From the NCBI GenBank assembly GCA_017405115.1, contig JAFRBA010000131.1, positions 1 through 57,845 on the forward strand: a DNA stretch of 57,845 nucleotides. Direction: 5' to 3'. The stretch's first letter is position 1, and each line of letters opens with the position of its first letter. Source of the DNA: Kiritimatiellia bacterium. Lineage in GTDB: Bacteria; Verrucomicrobiota; Kiritimatiellia; RFP12; UBA1067. Positions 17,838 to 26,452 of this stretch are shown piece after piece. A model generated the notes under the pieces. That model ran no database searches. It saw only the letters and a list, made by a program, of their open reading frames with translations, and was not told the origin of the DNA. The position numbers were made by a program, and so were the translations under genes.

Positions 17838-19304
17838 ATGGGTGGATTCTGCGGAGTCGTCTCGAAGGAAGATTGCGTAAGCGATCTCTTCTTCGGCACG
17901 GACTACCATTCGCATCTCGGCACGCACCGCGGCGGGATGGCCGTTCTCGGGGAGAGGGGCTTTCAGAGGTCGATACACAACATCCAGAACGCTCCGTTCA
18001 GGTCGAAGTTCGAGCATGACATAGCCGCCTTCAGGGGGCGCGTGGGCATAGGAGTTATTTCCGACACCGACCCGCAGCCTCTGGTGATGTGCTCCAAGCT
18101 CGGGACCTTCGCGATCGTCACGGTAGGCCTCATATCAAACATCGAGACTCTCAAGAGCGAGCTTTTCGTGGGCAACTCGGCGCAGCTCCAGTTCTCCACG
18201 ACGAGCGGCATGGTGGGGCCGACGGAGGTCGTGAGCGCCCTCATAGCCACGCAGTCGTCGATAGTGGACGGCGTGCGCTACGTCCAGCAGCGCGTCGAGG
18301 GCAGCTGCTCGTTGCTGATACTCACGGAGGACGGGAGGCTCTTCGCCGCCAGGGACCGCTACGGGCGCACCCCGGTTGTGGTGGGCCGGAGGGATGGCGC
18401 GATGGTCGCGCTCATGGAGTCTTGCGCGCTTCCGAACCTCGGCTACTCGCATGTGCGCGACCTCGGTCCCGGGGAGATGGTGGAACTCACCCCCGAGGGC
18501 GAAGTGGTGACCGTGCTGCCGCCAGGCGACAAGATGGCCATCTGCGCGTTTCTCTGGGTCTACTACGGATATCCTGCGTCGTCGTACGAGGGGCGCAACG
18601 TCGAGATGGCGCGCTACCGCTGCGGAAGCGCACTGGCCAAGCGCGACTCCATCGTGGCGGACGCCGCATGCGGCATCCCCGACTCGGGCACGTCGCACGC
18701 GCTCGGCTACGCCCACGAGAAGGGCATAAAGTTCGCGCGGCCGTTCGTGAAGTACACCCCGACCTGGGCGCGTTCGTTCATGCCGTCGGACCAGAGCCAG
18801 CGCGAGAAGGTGGCAGCCATGAAGCTCATACCCATACCCGGGCTAATCAGGGACCGCCGCCTCGTCTTCTGCGACGACTCGATCGTGCGTGGCACGCAGC
18901 TCGGCAGGCAGGCCGACCGCCTCTACTCCGAGGGCTGCCGGGAGATGCACGTGCGCATAGCATGCCCGCCGCTGCTCTACCCGTGCAGGTTCATCAACTT
19001 CTCGCGATCGAAGAACGAGTACGACCTCATAACCCGCCGGTACATCCGCGATCAGGAGGGGGAGGGGGCCGACGTCGACAAGTACCGCGACGACCGCGGC
19101 GAAGCCTACCGCGGGATGGTCGAGTACATCCGGCGCAAGCTGAACCTGACGTCGCTGGCGTTCCAGACTGTGGACGACCTTGTCGCGGCGATAGGGCTGC
19201 CCATGGACCGTCTGTGCACGTATTGCTGGACCGGCAGGGACGTCTCGTGCGGCGGCTCCTGCGCCGGCTGCCCGCACCGCGGCGCAGAGGCCGCGAACCG
19301 ATAG
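17838..19304 (+). CDS. purF: Amidophosphoribosyltransferase (glutamine PRPP amidotransferase)
   Basis: 488 residues, normal length. First committed step of purine synthesis: glutamine ammonia is added to PRPP to give phosphoribosylamine, in the cytoplasm. N-terminal Ntn-type glutaminase: the sequence begins MGGFCGVV, so the nucleophile is Cys5 behind a 4-residue propeptide that must be removed; the HRGG motif follows. The C-terminal phosphoribosyltransferase domain has the PRPP loop VFCDDSIVRGTQ (about residue 344) and YTPTWARSFMPSDQSQR. Cysteines near the end (CTYCWTG...CGGSCAGC) may bind an Fe-S cluster, as in Bacillus-type enzymes. The gene stands alone, outside any purine operon, with its own promoter and a clear ribosome binding site. 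Confidence 0.93.
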   Translation: MGGFCGVVSKEDCVSDLFFGTDYHSHLGTHRGGMAVLGERGFQRSIHNIQNAPFRSKFEHDIAAFRGRVGIGVISDTDPQPLVMCSKLGTFAIVTVGLISNIETLKSELFVGNSAQLQFSTTSGMVGPTEVVSALIATQSSIVDGVRYVQQRVEGSCSLLILTEDGRLFAARDRYGRTPVVVGRRDGAMVALMESCALPNLGYSHVRDLGPGEMVELTPEGEVVTVLPPGDKMAICAFLWVYYGYPASSYEGRNVEMARYRCGSALAKRDSIVADAACGIPDSGTSHALGYAHEKGIKFARPFVKYTPTWARSFMPSDQSQREKVAAMKLIPIPGLIRDRRLVFCDDSIVRGTQLGRQADRLYSEGCREMHVRIACPPLLYPCRFINFSRSKNEYDLITRRYIRDQEGEGADVDKYRDDRGEAYRGMVEYIRRKLNLTSLAFQTVDDLVAAIGLPMDRLCTYCWTGRDVSCGGSCAGCPHRGAEAANR

Positions 19305-19337
19305 ACCTTCACAAACGAAAACAATAAGGAGAACACG

Positions 19338-20756
19338 ATGAACATCATGCTCGTTCTTGCCGCGGCCCTGACGGCCGACTTCGGACAGGATGTATGCAAA
19401 ATGCGCCCGGAGATACACTCCTCGGGGTTCGGGCCGACCATCTGCTCGCTTACGCAGCAGGCCCTCGACGACGTGAAGGCGATGGGCTACAAGTACGCGC
19501 ACACCCACGACTGGGCGCTCACCAACCCCAACCAGCGCGTGTGCGACTACTTCCACATCTTCCCGCTCATGCACCTCGACGCGAAGGACCCGAAGAACTA
19601 CCACTTCGGCCCGACGGACTACCTGCTGAAGCGCACGCGCGAGGAGGCCGGGCTCGACGTCTTCTTCCGCATGGGCACGTCGATCGAGCACTCGGGCCAC
19701 AGGGTGCACTTCAACTCGGTGATCCCCGACGACTTCGACAAGGTCGCCGAGATATTTGCCGCCACGGTGCGCCACTACAACCGCGGCTGGGCCAATGGGT
19801 ACAACTGGAACATCAAGTATTGGGAGATATGGAACGAGCCGGAGGGGTACGTCAGCATGTGGTGCCCGCCGGAGGGCACTGAGCACCTCTCCGGAGACGC
19901 GCTGACAGCGAAGCGCGACGAGCTGCGCGGCAAGTTCGTGGAGTTCTTCGTCAAGGTCCTGCGGCGTCTGAAGACCGAGTTCGGCGACGAGATAAAGGTC
20001 GGCGGACCGGCGCTCTGCAGCTACAACACCGTCTGGCTCAACGACATACTCAAGGCCTGCCGCGACGCCGGCGTCGCGCCGGACTTCATCTCCTGGCACG
20101 GCTACGCCCGCGACCCGATGCAATACAGCCGCGAGGCCGATCTCGGCCGCAAGCTCTGCGACTCGTACGGTTTCCCGAAGTGCGAGCTCATCCTGAACGA
20201 GTGGCACTACTTCGGCGAGAACTACAGCTGGGGCGACATGCAGAGGTGCTCCGACCCTGCGGTCAAGGCGCGCATCTGGGAAGGCCCCGACAGCCACAAC
20301 GGAATCCGCAGCGCGTGCTTCACCCTCGCGGCGCTCGCGAACCTGGAGAGGTCCAAGATGACGCAGGCATACTACTACGGCTGCCGCCACACCGGGTCAT
20401 GGGGCTTCAAGGACGAGCTCCAGCGCAAGTACAAGGTGTTCTACGCGCTTAAGCAGTTCGGCGACATCGTGAAGGGGTATTCTACGATATGCGACAGCAC
20501 GTCGGACGGCACAATAACGCTCTTTCCGGTAAAGGATGCCGCCGGGCGCAAGGCGCTGCTTGTCGTGGACTACGGCGGGGTCAACCGCACGATATCCGTG
20601 TCCGTGAAGGGCGTGGCGTCAGGCGCGAAAGCGAATTGCACGCTCCTCGACTACACGCACGACCTCGCGTCGCACAAGGTGGATTTCAAGGACGGCGCGC
20701 TGACGCTTGTCAAGCCGGACTTCTTCTCCGCGGCCTTCTTCGTGACCTTCGAGTGA
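19338..20756 (+). CDS. GH39-like glycoside hydrolase (clan GH-A)
   Basis: 472 residues. The start at 19338 follows AATAAGGAGAACACG. A very short hydrophobic N-terminus (MNIMLVLAAALTADFG) could be a minimal signal peptide. The TIM barrel resembles GH39 beta-xylosidases and alpha-L-iduronidases: the acid/base is in EIWNEPEG (Glu167) and the nucleophile in LILNEWHYFG (Glu288), 121 residues apart. The C-terminal beta-sandwich ends at SAAFFVTFE. It probably cleaves a beta-linked sugar; the exact substrate cannot be read. The stop lies 3 bases from the stop of the opposite-strand gene, so the two are convergent. Confidence 0.8.
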   Translation: MNIMLVLAAALTADFGQDVCKMRPEIHSSGFGPTICSLTQQALDDVKAMGYKYAHTHDWALTNPNQRVCDYFHIFPLMHLDAKDPKNYHFGPTDYLLKRTREEAGLDVFFRMGTSIEHSGHRVHFNSVIPDDFDKVAEIFAATVRHYNRGWANGYNWNIKYWEIWNEPEGYVSMWCPPEGTEHLSGDALTAKRDELRGKFVEFFVKVLRRLKTEFGDEIKVGGPALCSYNTVWLNDILKACRDAGVAPDFISWHGYARDPMQYSREADLGRKLCDSYGFPKCELILNEWHYFGENYSWGDMQRCSDPAVKARIWEGPDSHNGIRSACFTLAALANLERSKMTQAYYYGCRHTGSWGFKDELQRKYKVFYALKQFGDIVKGYSTICDSTSDGTITLFPVKDAAGRKALLVVDYGGVNRTISVSVKGVASGAKANCTLLDYTHDLASHKVDFKDGALTLVKPDFFSAAFFVTFE

Positions 20757-20759
20757 ACC

Positions 20760-21329
20760 TCAGCGGTACTCGACGGTCGCGTTGGCCCTGAGCTCCGCCA
20801 CGAATGCCTCCATGGCCCGTCCGCGGGCGTCGTGGCGGAGGAGGTCCCTTATCTGGTCGTGCATGTCGACCAGCGTGGCGTTGCCGGTCTTGCCGGCCCG
20901 GCGCTGCGCGTCGTAGAACGCGGCTACTTCCTCCTCCGTGGGGTCGGGGACCCCTGCGCAGGCACGTTCCACTAGCTTGTTGACGCGGGCGCCTTTCTCG
21001 AGTTCGCGGCGGAAACCGTCCTCCGTCAGGTTCTGCGCGGCTAGGGCGCGGCGGTAGTTCTCCTCCCCGCCGATCTGCGATATCACCTTTGCGACCTCGG
21101 CGTCGACGTCTGCTTTGGTGACGGGCAGGTCGAGCTGCGCGGCGCGCATTAGCAGAAGCTTCGCCCCGATGGCCTGTTCGAGCGCCTTCTCCTCCAGCTC
21201 TGGCAGGCTCTTCTTCACCTCATCCTCGGGTATGCCGTGGCTGGTGTAGAACTTCACGAGACGGCTGAGCTCGAACGTGACCGCCCCCTCGCCGATTTCC
21301 TCGCCGTTAACGTATGCTTTCTTTGTCAT
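20760..21329 (-). CDS. SurA N-terminal-like chaperone-type protein
   Basis: 189 residues from the ATG at 21329 (MTKKAYVNGEEIGEGAV), preceded by CGGAGACAGCG. The only gene on this strand. Helix-rich, with the pattern of the SurA/PrsA N-terminal chaperone domain (LPELEEKALEQAIGAKLLL; EEEVAAFYDAQ), but with no parvulin PPIase domain and no signal peptide, so probably a cytoplasmic chaperone-like protein. Its own promoter has an extended -10 at 21358-21363. Function is inferred only from fold-like pattern. Confidence 0.65.
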   Translation of the reverse strand: MTKKAYVNGEEIGEGAVTFELSRLVKFYTSHGIPEDEVKKSLPELEEKALEQAIGAKLLLMRAAQLDLPVTKADVDAEVAKVISQIGGEENYRRALAAQNLTEDGFRRELEKGARVNKLVERACAGVPDPTEEEVAAFYDAQRRAGKTGNATLVDMHDQIRDLLRHDARGRAMEAFVAELRANATVEYR

Positions 21330-21357
21330 CGCTGTCTCCGATTGCCTGTCGCGTGGT

Positions 21358-21363
21358 AGTATA
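21358..21363 (-). promoter_or_regulatory. Extended -10 promoter of the SurA-N-like gene
   Basis: On the - strand the sequence reads TTTTGGTATACT, a TGG-extended -10 box 28 bases before the ATG. No clear -35. Confidence 0.5.
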
Positions 21364-21448
21364 CCAAAATTCCCCGCAGGTTTGAGCCACGACTTTGGGG
21401 TGACGCGGAAACGCGCATGTGCGATTCGCGGATGCCGCCCCTTGGCAC

Positions 21449-21477
21449 TTGAAATCACGCCGCGGTTTTGGTAACAT
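21449..21477 (+). promoter_or_regulatory. Promoter of the mini-ORF and large exported protein
   Basis: TTGAAA at 21449-21454, a 17-bp spacer ending in TGG, then TAACAT at 21472-21477. It stands divergent from the opposite-strand promoter at 21358. Confidence 0.5.
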
Positions 21478-21525
21478 GACAACTACAAGTGGCAACGTGT
21501 ATACAAAGAAAGGAACGACCACGCA

Positions 21526-21552
21526 ATGACAAACGCAGCTCTTCGGGGATGA
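21526..21552 (+). CDS. 8-residue leader mini-ORF (MTNAALRG)
   Basis: ATG at 21526 behind AAAGAAAGGAACGACC, the best ribosome binding site in this intergenic region. It ends in TGA at 21550-21552, which overlaps the ATG (21549) of the exported protein as ATGA. Most simply this is a leader that feeds ribosomes to the next start; a one-base frameshift in an original longer N-terminus is the alternative. Confidence 0.45.
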   Translation: MTNAALRG

Positions 21553-24500
21553 AAGCGACCACAGTGACTTTGTTTGCCGCCGCGATTGCATTCGCGGGGA
21601 TGTGCCGCGCGGACACGTACGTAATTCCGAAGACGGACCGAGCAATCAGGACGGACGGCGTGATACTGCCGGAGGACTGCCTCCGCTGCGCGACGTTCTG
21701 CGGCGCGGCGGACTGGCGGACTGCTGCAAGAACCGGGAAGCCCGCCGTCGCCGATCCAAGGAAGTGCGAATGCTCGGTGACTTGGACGGACGAAGCGCTC
21801 CATGTCTTCGTCCGCTCGGAGACGGGGCCCGGCGGGAGCCTCGTGGCTGCCGGACCGCGCGACAACTGCGGCAAGGGCGACTCGGTGGAGGTGTGGATTG
21901 CGCCTCCGAAGGAGATGCGCGTCGCGGAGTTCGCGCGGTTCGGGCAGTTCCAGCTCGTCGTGGAGTGGACGGGCCGCACGTACTTGCGGCATCACAACCC
22001 AGGCTACGGGCTGCCGGCGCGCCTGTGGAAGGGGGAGGGCGTCCAGTGCGCCAACTCGGTGCGCGGCGACGTGTGGGACTGCGAGATCGCCATACCCGCG
22101 AGCGCGTTCGGAAGCTCGAAGATGGCGCCCGGGGAGTGGGGCGTGCTGATAGGCCGCAACTTCAGGTCCGAGCCGTCGGTGCAGAAGACGCTGACTCCCT
22201 TCTCCAACGGTACATACGTCGACGAGGCGCTCTATCCCCGCTTCGCCCTGTCGGAGGGCGGCCAGGGCTCCGTCGTGGGCGGACAGCCCGAGATGCTCGG
22301 CAGGTCCGTCCCGCCGACTGTGCCCGCCAACATCACGGTCCGCGTGCGCGCGGAGGGGCCTGTCCCCGCGAAGGCGTACAGGCGCTATCTCTCGTCGCGC
22401 TGCAAGGCCCCGGGGTATTTCGGCCTTCAGCAGAATTCCGGACCCGACGGACGCCAAGGGATGCTTCTTTTCTACCATGGCGTCGGGGAGGTGAAGCGCG
22501 CTCCTAAGAACTTCACCTTCGCGGAGACGCCGCCCGCAGGCGAGGAGACGGTTTACTCGGTCAACATCCGGAGCGACCGCATAAGCCTGTACGTGGACGG
22601 TGCGCTTAGGGGAGAAGTACACCCGGACGTGGAGCTTTCGTCTGATGCCCTCGGCGAGTTCATCCCCGGCGGAGGGGCCGGCGGCGCGCAGATCATGTCG
22701 TTCCGCGTGCGCGACCGTCTGCTCTCCGAAGACGAGATAAAGGCCGAGGCGTGCGGCGACCGCGGCGTCGCGGGCATGCTGAAGTGGTATCCGAGCGAAT
22801 GCCTGATCGCCGCGGAGCTGACGTTCCCCGAGGAGATGCTGGCGGAAGGGCGTCCGCGCGTGGACGTGTTCGCTCCCGACGGACGGAGGCTGCAGTCGTT
22901 TGAGCTGCCGCGCGACGGGGCGTTCGTCAAGGTCGGCGGGAAGCGTCCCGCGATAGTCGTGCACGACAGGCTGCGCCTCTCCGCTTTTCCGCCGGAAGGC
23001 ACCTGCCGCATGACAGTCACGTGCGGAAAGGAGGCGAAGCCTGCTATAGACCGCACTTTCCTTGCCAAGAGATACGAGTGGTTCAAGTCGCCGTTGGGGC
23101 GCGAGGAGAGGATCCTGCCGGGGTTCGAGCCGCTCAAGGCGGCGAGCTCCGGCGGCGGAATCGAGGTCTCGTGCGTCGGGCGCCGCTACTTGATCGGGGG
23201 GAACGGCCTTCCTTCTGGCATGACGTCGCTCGGAAAGTCCATCCTGGCGGAGCCCGTTTCGCTCGTCGTCGAACGCGGCGGGAAGTGCGCTGCGCTTTCG
23301 GGCGGACGCGTCGAGCTGCGCCGGACGGATCCAGCCGTCGTGGAATACGCAAGCCGCGGCGGGGACGTGCGCGTGAACGGACGCATCGAGCAGGACGGGC
23401 TGATCGTCCTGCGGCTTGGCTTCCCCGAGGGGTTCGCCGCGGACCGTGCGTACCTCGAGGTCGTGCTCAGGAAGGAGTTCTCGGTGCTGTACCATGCCTG
23501 CGGGGAGGGGCTTCGGACCAATCCTGCGGGGTTCGTCCCGTCGGGGACGGGGCGCGTGTTCGGCTCTCGGCAGATACCGCAGTCGCACTCGGACAACTTC
23601 ATACCGTACTGCTGGGTCGGCGACGACCTGCGCGGCGTGCTGTACGCGGCGGATGTCGACCGCGGGTGGGTGCACTCGGCGGACCGAGACGCGGTGGAGC
23701 TGCTGCGTCGGCCGAACGGCGACGTGGCCATGAGGCTGAACGTGCTGAACGCGCCGCCGCCCGGCTCTCCGCGCCGCGTCGTGACGGTCTGCCTGCAGGC
23801 GACGCCGCTCAAGCCGCAGCCGCGGGGCTGCCGCGGCTGGGCCGACACGTTCACCGACGTTCCGTGCACGAGGGCGTGCCGCAACCTGGCGTCCAACCCG
23901 ACATGGGGCTGCTACATCGTCGGGATGGCACGCTATCCGACGTTCATGGACTTCGACCACGTGCGCAAGCTGCGCGAGACCATCGACACTGGCGTAATAG
24001 ACCTTGCGTACAAGTCGAACTGGATAGAGCGGTGCTGGGCGGAGTACCAGAGGAAGTCGACGACGGTGCCTTGGCTGCTCCGCCGCACGGACCCGTCGGC
24101 TGCGCGCAAGACGCTCGAGGCCCATGTCGGCGCGGAGTTCCACACCGCGAAGCAGCTCCATGGGCGGCCGAACCCGACGCTCTACTACTACACCTGCGAC
24201 GCCGACCCCTGCACGGGCATATACGAGGGCGAGGCGATGCGCGACGAGTGGGGCGACTACACGTCCGTCTACGGTTCGCACCAGGACTACGCCGTGCACT
24301 ACCTGAAGAAGATGATCGAGGCCGGCATGGACGGCGTGTACAACGACAACGCGTTCTTCCGCTGCAACTACGACTGGGTCACGGGAGACGCATGGATCGA
24401 CGACAAGGGCGTGGTGCACCCCAGCTTCTCGCTCTGGGCGCTCAGGGAATTCTGCCGCCGGCAGGTGGCGGTCATGGCGGAGTGCGGAAAGGACCCGTGG

Positions 24501-25109
24501 CTCACGATACACCACACCAATGCGAACATACTGCCGACTCTGGCCTTCGCGACAAACATGATGGGCATGGAGTGGAAGTACGGGACGGACGAGTTCCAGG
24601 ACAGGTTCTCCGACGACTACATCAGGGCCGTCAACCAAGGCCTACAGGGCGGCTTCTTCGCGACTTCCCTGGGCGGCATCATAAACGCGAAGTCAAAGGA
24701 AGAGCGCACCTGGCTGACGCGCACGGAGCTTGCCACGCTGCTGCCGCACGAGGTGCGCCCGACGCTGGGCAACTGCGACGGCGAGCTGTTCACGAAGGTG
24801 ATGAGGAAGATGCAGGATTTCGGAATCGCTGCGGAAGACTGCCGCTACACGGCGTACTGGGACGGGGAGAACCCGCTCGTGCAGCCTGACGGCGCGGTTG
24901 TGTCCGTCTACCGGCGCGGCAGGCGCCTGCTGGCCGTCGTCGGAGGGCGTGCTGACGCGGACGCGACGCTGCGCCTTGCGCTCCGCGACGGAGAGGTGGC
25001 CTCGGCCACGAACGCGGAGACTGGCGCGGCGCTTGCCGTATCTGGCGGCGCGGCGTCGCTTCCGCTCCGGCGCCGCGACTTCGCGCTCCTGGAACTCGAG
25101 TCCAGATAG
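21549..25109 (+). CDS. Large exported CBM9/LamG/TIM-barrel protein
   Basis: 1186 residues from the ATG at 21549, chosen because it starts a clean signal peptide (MKATTVTLFAAAIAFAGMCRA) and overlaps the mini-ORF stop. Residues about 25-220 look like a CBM9/DOMON-type sugar-binding domain (CSVTWTDEALHVFVRSE, GDSVEVWIAPP). A LamG-like region follows (about 265-420), then a beta-sandwich, then a glycosidase-like TIM barrel (about 740-1130) with GMDGVYNDNAFF and GMEWKYGTDEFQDRF as likely active-site strands. A short beta domain closes it. Probably a secreted multi-module glycan hydrolase. It precedes the GntR/LacI regulator by about 190 bases in which I see no other gene. Confidence 0.7.
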   Translation: MKATTVTLFAAAIAFAGMCRADTYVIPKTDRAIRTDGVILPEDCLRCATFCGAADWRTAARTGKPAVADPRKCECSVTWTDEALHVFVRSETGPGGSLVAAGPRDNCGKGDSVEVWIAPPKEMRVAEFARFGQFQLVVEWTGRTYLRHHNPGYGLPARLWKGEGVQCANSVRGDVWDCEIAIPASAFGSSKMAPGEWGVLIGRNFRSEPSVQKTLTPFSNGTYVDEALYPRFALSEGGQGSVVGGQPEMLGRSVPPTVPANITVRVRAEGPVPAKAYRRYLSSRCKAPGYFGLQQNSGPDGRQGMLLFYHGVGEVKRAPKNFTFAETPPAGEETVYSVNIRSDRISLYVDGALRGEVHPDVELSSDALGEFIPGGGAGGAQIMSFRVRDRLLSEDEIKAEACGDRGVAGMLKWYPSECLIAAELTFPEEMLAEGRPRVDVFAPDGRRLQSFELPRDGAFVKVGGKRPAIVVHDRLRLSAFPPEGTCRMTVTCGKEAKPAIDRTFLAKRYEWFKSPLGREERILPGFEPLKAASSGGGIEVSCVGRRYLIGGNGLPSGMTSLGKSILAEPVSLVVERGGKCAALSGGRVELRRTDPAVVEYASRGGDVRVNGRIEQDGLIVLRLGFPEGFAADRAYLEVVLRKEFSVLYHACGEGLRTNPAGFVPSGTGRVFGSRQIPQSHSDNFIPYCWVGDDLRGVLYAADVDRGWVHSADRDAVELLRRPNGDVAMRLNVLNAPPPGSPRRVVTVCLQATPLKPQPRGCRGWADTFTDVPCTRACRNLASNPTWGCYIVGMARYPTFMDFDHVRKLRETIDTGVIDLAYKSNWIERCWAEYQRKSTTVPWLLRRTDPSAARKTLEAHVGAEFHTAKQLHGRPNPTLYYYTCDADPCTGIYEGEAMRDEWGDYTSVYGSHQDYAVHYLKKMIEAGMDGVYNDNAFFRCNYDWVTGDAWIDDKGVVHPSFSLWALREFCRRQVAVMAECGKDPWLTIHHTNANILPTLAFATNMMGMEWKYGTDEFQDRFSDDYIRAVNQGLQGGFFATSLGGIINAKSKEERTWLTRTELATLLPHEVRPTLGNCDGELFTKVMRKMQDFGIAAEDCRYTAYWDGENPLVQPDGAVVSVYRRGRRLLAVVGGRADADATLRLALRDGEVASATNAETGAALAVSGGAASLPLRRRDFALLELESR

Positions 25110-25237
25110 CCGCGCCACGCGTTTCACTCCTGATGCACAGAAGACGAGAATTCCCTCGGCGACCAGGAGCTGCACGAAGCGTTGGTTGTCGATCACGAGA
25201 TCCCTCTCGGCGCCCCGTTCGTCCCCCTGAAAAAAGT

Positions 25238-25247
25238 GTTCTAGAAC
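25238..25247 (+). promoter_or_regulatory. Palindrome, possible operator for the GntR/LacI regulator
   Basis: A perfect 10-bp palindrome GTTCTAGAAC lies 27 bases before a -10 box. Position and symmetry suit autoregulation by the adjacent repressor-type gene; this is inference. Confidence 0.35.
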
Positions 25248-25274
25248 GGTGTACATGGGCGATATAACTTTTGA

Positions 25275-25280
25275 TACAAT
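25275..25280 (+). promoter_or_regulatory. Extended -10 promoter of the GntR/LacI regulator
   Basis: TTTTGATACAAT: a TGA-extended -10 box like those of the other promoters here, 23 bases before the chosen ATG at 25304. Confidence 0.5.
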
Positions 25281-25303
25281 TCGCGCCAGAGGGAAATCTG
25301 GCA

Positions 25304-26452
25304 ATGCGCGAATTGAAAGCAAGCTTCATTGTAGAGTCGCTGAGGAGAAACATCCTCGGCGGTTCCTGCGATACTTCGCGACCGCTGCCGAGCGTCGTTG
25401 CGCTTATGAGGAAGTTCGGCGTGGCGAGGGCGACGGCCGTTGCCGCTCTAAAGTCGCTTGAACGCGAGGGGCTTGTCGTTTCAAGACTCGGCAGCGGCAC
25501 GTTCGTAAGGAAGCGCATTGCATCTCGCAAGATCGGGCTGATAGTTCCCGGCGTCGCAGTCACCGATTTCTTCAAGCCTGTAGTGAGCGAGGTCAACCGG
25601 CTCGCGCGCGAGGCGGGCTATGAGCTGCGCTTCGGCGAGGTGTGGAGCAATGTGCGCGAGGAGCGCATCGCCCAGGTGCGCGAGCTTGCCGCCGAGTTCA
25701 TAAAAGGCAACTTCGCGGGTGTCATCTACGAACCGCTTGCGGGGCCCATCGGGGACGAGATCAACCCGCATATCCTCGAGCTGTTCGACAAGAAGAAGAT
25801 TCCCGTCGTTCTTCTTGACTGCGACATCGTGCCGTTCCCGGAGCGGAGCCACTACGACGTCGTGGGAGTGAACGACCTCGAGGCAGGCGCGCGGATTGCG
25901 AAGCACCTGATGGATATTGGCGCGAAACGCATTCACTTCCTCATCTGCCAACTTTTCCCCACTACCTTCGCTAATCGTCTCGCCGGAGCGGAATCGCATT
26001 TGAAGCTCGCCGGGGTGAAGATGCCGAAGGGCGGGAACGTCCTCTATGCCGAGGCAGACGATCTCAAGGCCCTCAGGCGCTACCTCAAGAGGCAGGCGCG
26101 GCGTCCGGACGCATTCATCTGCAGCAACGACGCGATTGCGGCGGTGTTCAAGCAGACCTTGGAGAAGGCGGGGCTTAGCGTTCCCAAGGACGTGATGCTG
26201 ACGGGATTCGCCGACCTCTCCGTCGCCTCTCTGATGACTCCGCCTTTGACGACTGTGCGCCAGAACCGCGAGCAGATGGCGCAGGCCGCGTTCCGTCGGC
26301 TCATGGAGCGGATAGCGAGTCCGTCTCTCCCGCCCTGCGACGTGTTCCTCCCCTCGCCGCTTGTCGTAAGGGGATCGACTGAAAGGAGTGCGCGGCAATG
26401 CCGAGGCGCGGATCTATGCTACAAAGGGGCTTTGGAGGGTCGGAAGGCGTGA
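25304..26452 (+). CDS. Transcription regulator, GntR-type DNA-binding domain plus LacI-type sugar sensor
   Basis: 382 residues from ATG 25304 (MRELKASFIVES), behind AGAGGGA. Residues about 1-70 are a GntR-type winged helix (LPSVVALMRKFGVARATAVAALKSLEREGLV; SRLGSGTFV). Residues about 75-360 are a LacI/periplasmic-binding sensor (KIGLIVPGV, FAGVIYEPL, IPVVLLDCD, DAFICSNDAIAAV, LTTVRQNREQMAQ). The architecture matches AraR-like repressors that release DNA on binding a sugar. It probably senses a breakdown product of the glycan targeted by the flanking exported enzymes. The usual family end is near VVRGST; the last 20 residues overlap the next gene by 55 bases and may come from loss of an earlier stop. 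Confidence 0.88.
   Translation: MRELKASFIVESLRRNILGGSCDTSRPLPSVVALMRKFGVARATAVAALKSLEREGLVVSRLGSGTFVRKRIASRKIGLIVPGVAVTDFFKPVVSEVNRLAREAGYELRFGEVWSNVREERIAQVRELAAEFIKGNFAGVIYEPLAGPIGDEINPHILELFDKKKIPVVLLDCDIVPFPERSHYDVVGVNDLEAGARIAKHLMDIGAKRIHFLICQLFPTTFANRLAGAESHLKLAGVKMPKGGNVLYAEADDLKALRRYLKRQARRPDAFICSNDAIAAVFKQTLEKAGLSVPKDVMLTGFADLSVASLMTPPLTTVRQNREQMAQAAFRRLMERIASPSLPPCDVFLPSPLVVRGSTERSARQCRGADLCYKGALEGRKA

Noticed and set aside
21483..24638. Long open frame on the - strand (about 1050 codons)
   Set aside because: Antisense of the large CBM/TIM-barrel gene, no signal peptide or domain, same GC artefact.
25110..25250. Possible gene remnant between the barrel protein and the regulator
   Set aside because: A - strand frame gives a protein-like run, but it continues into the antisense of the neighbouring gene and has no start signal; nothing firm can be claimed.
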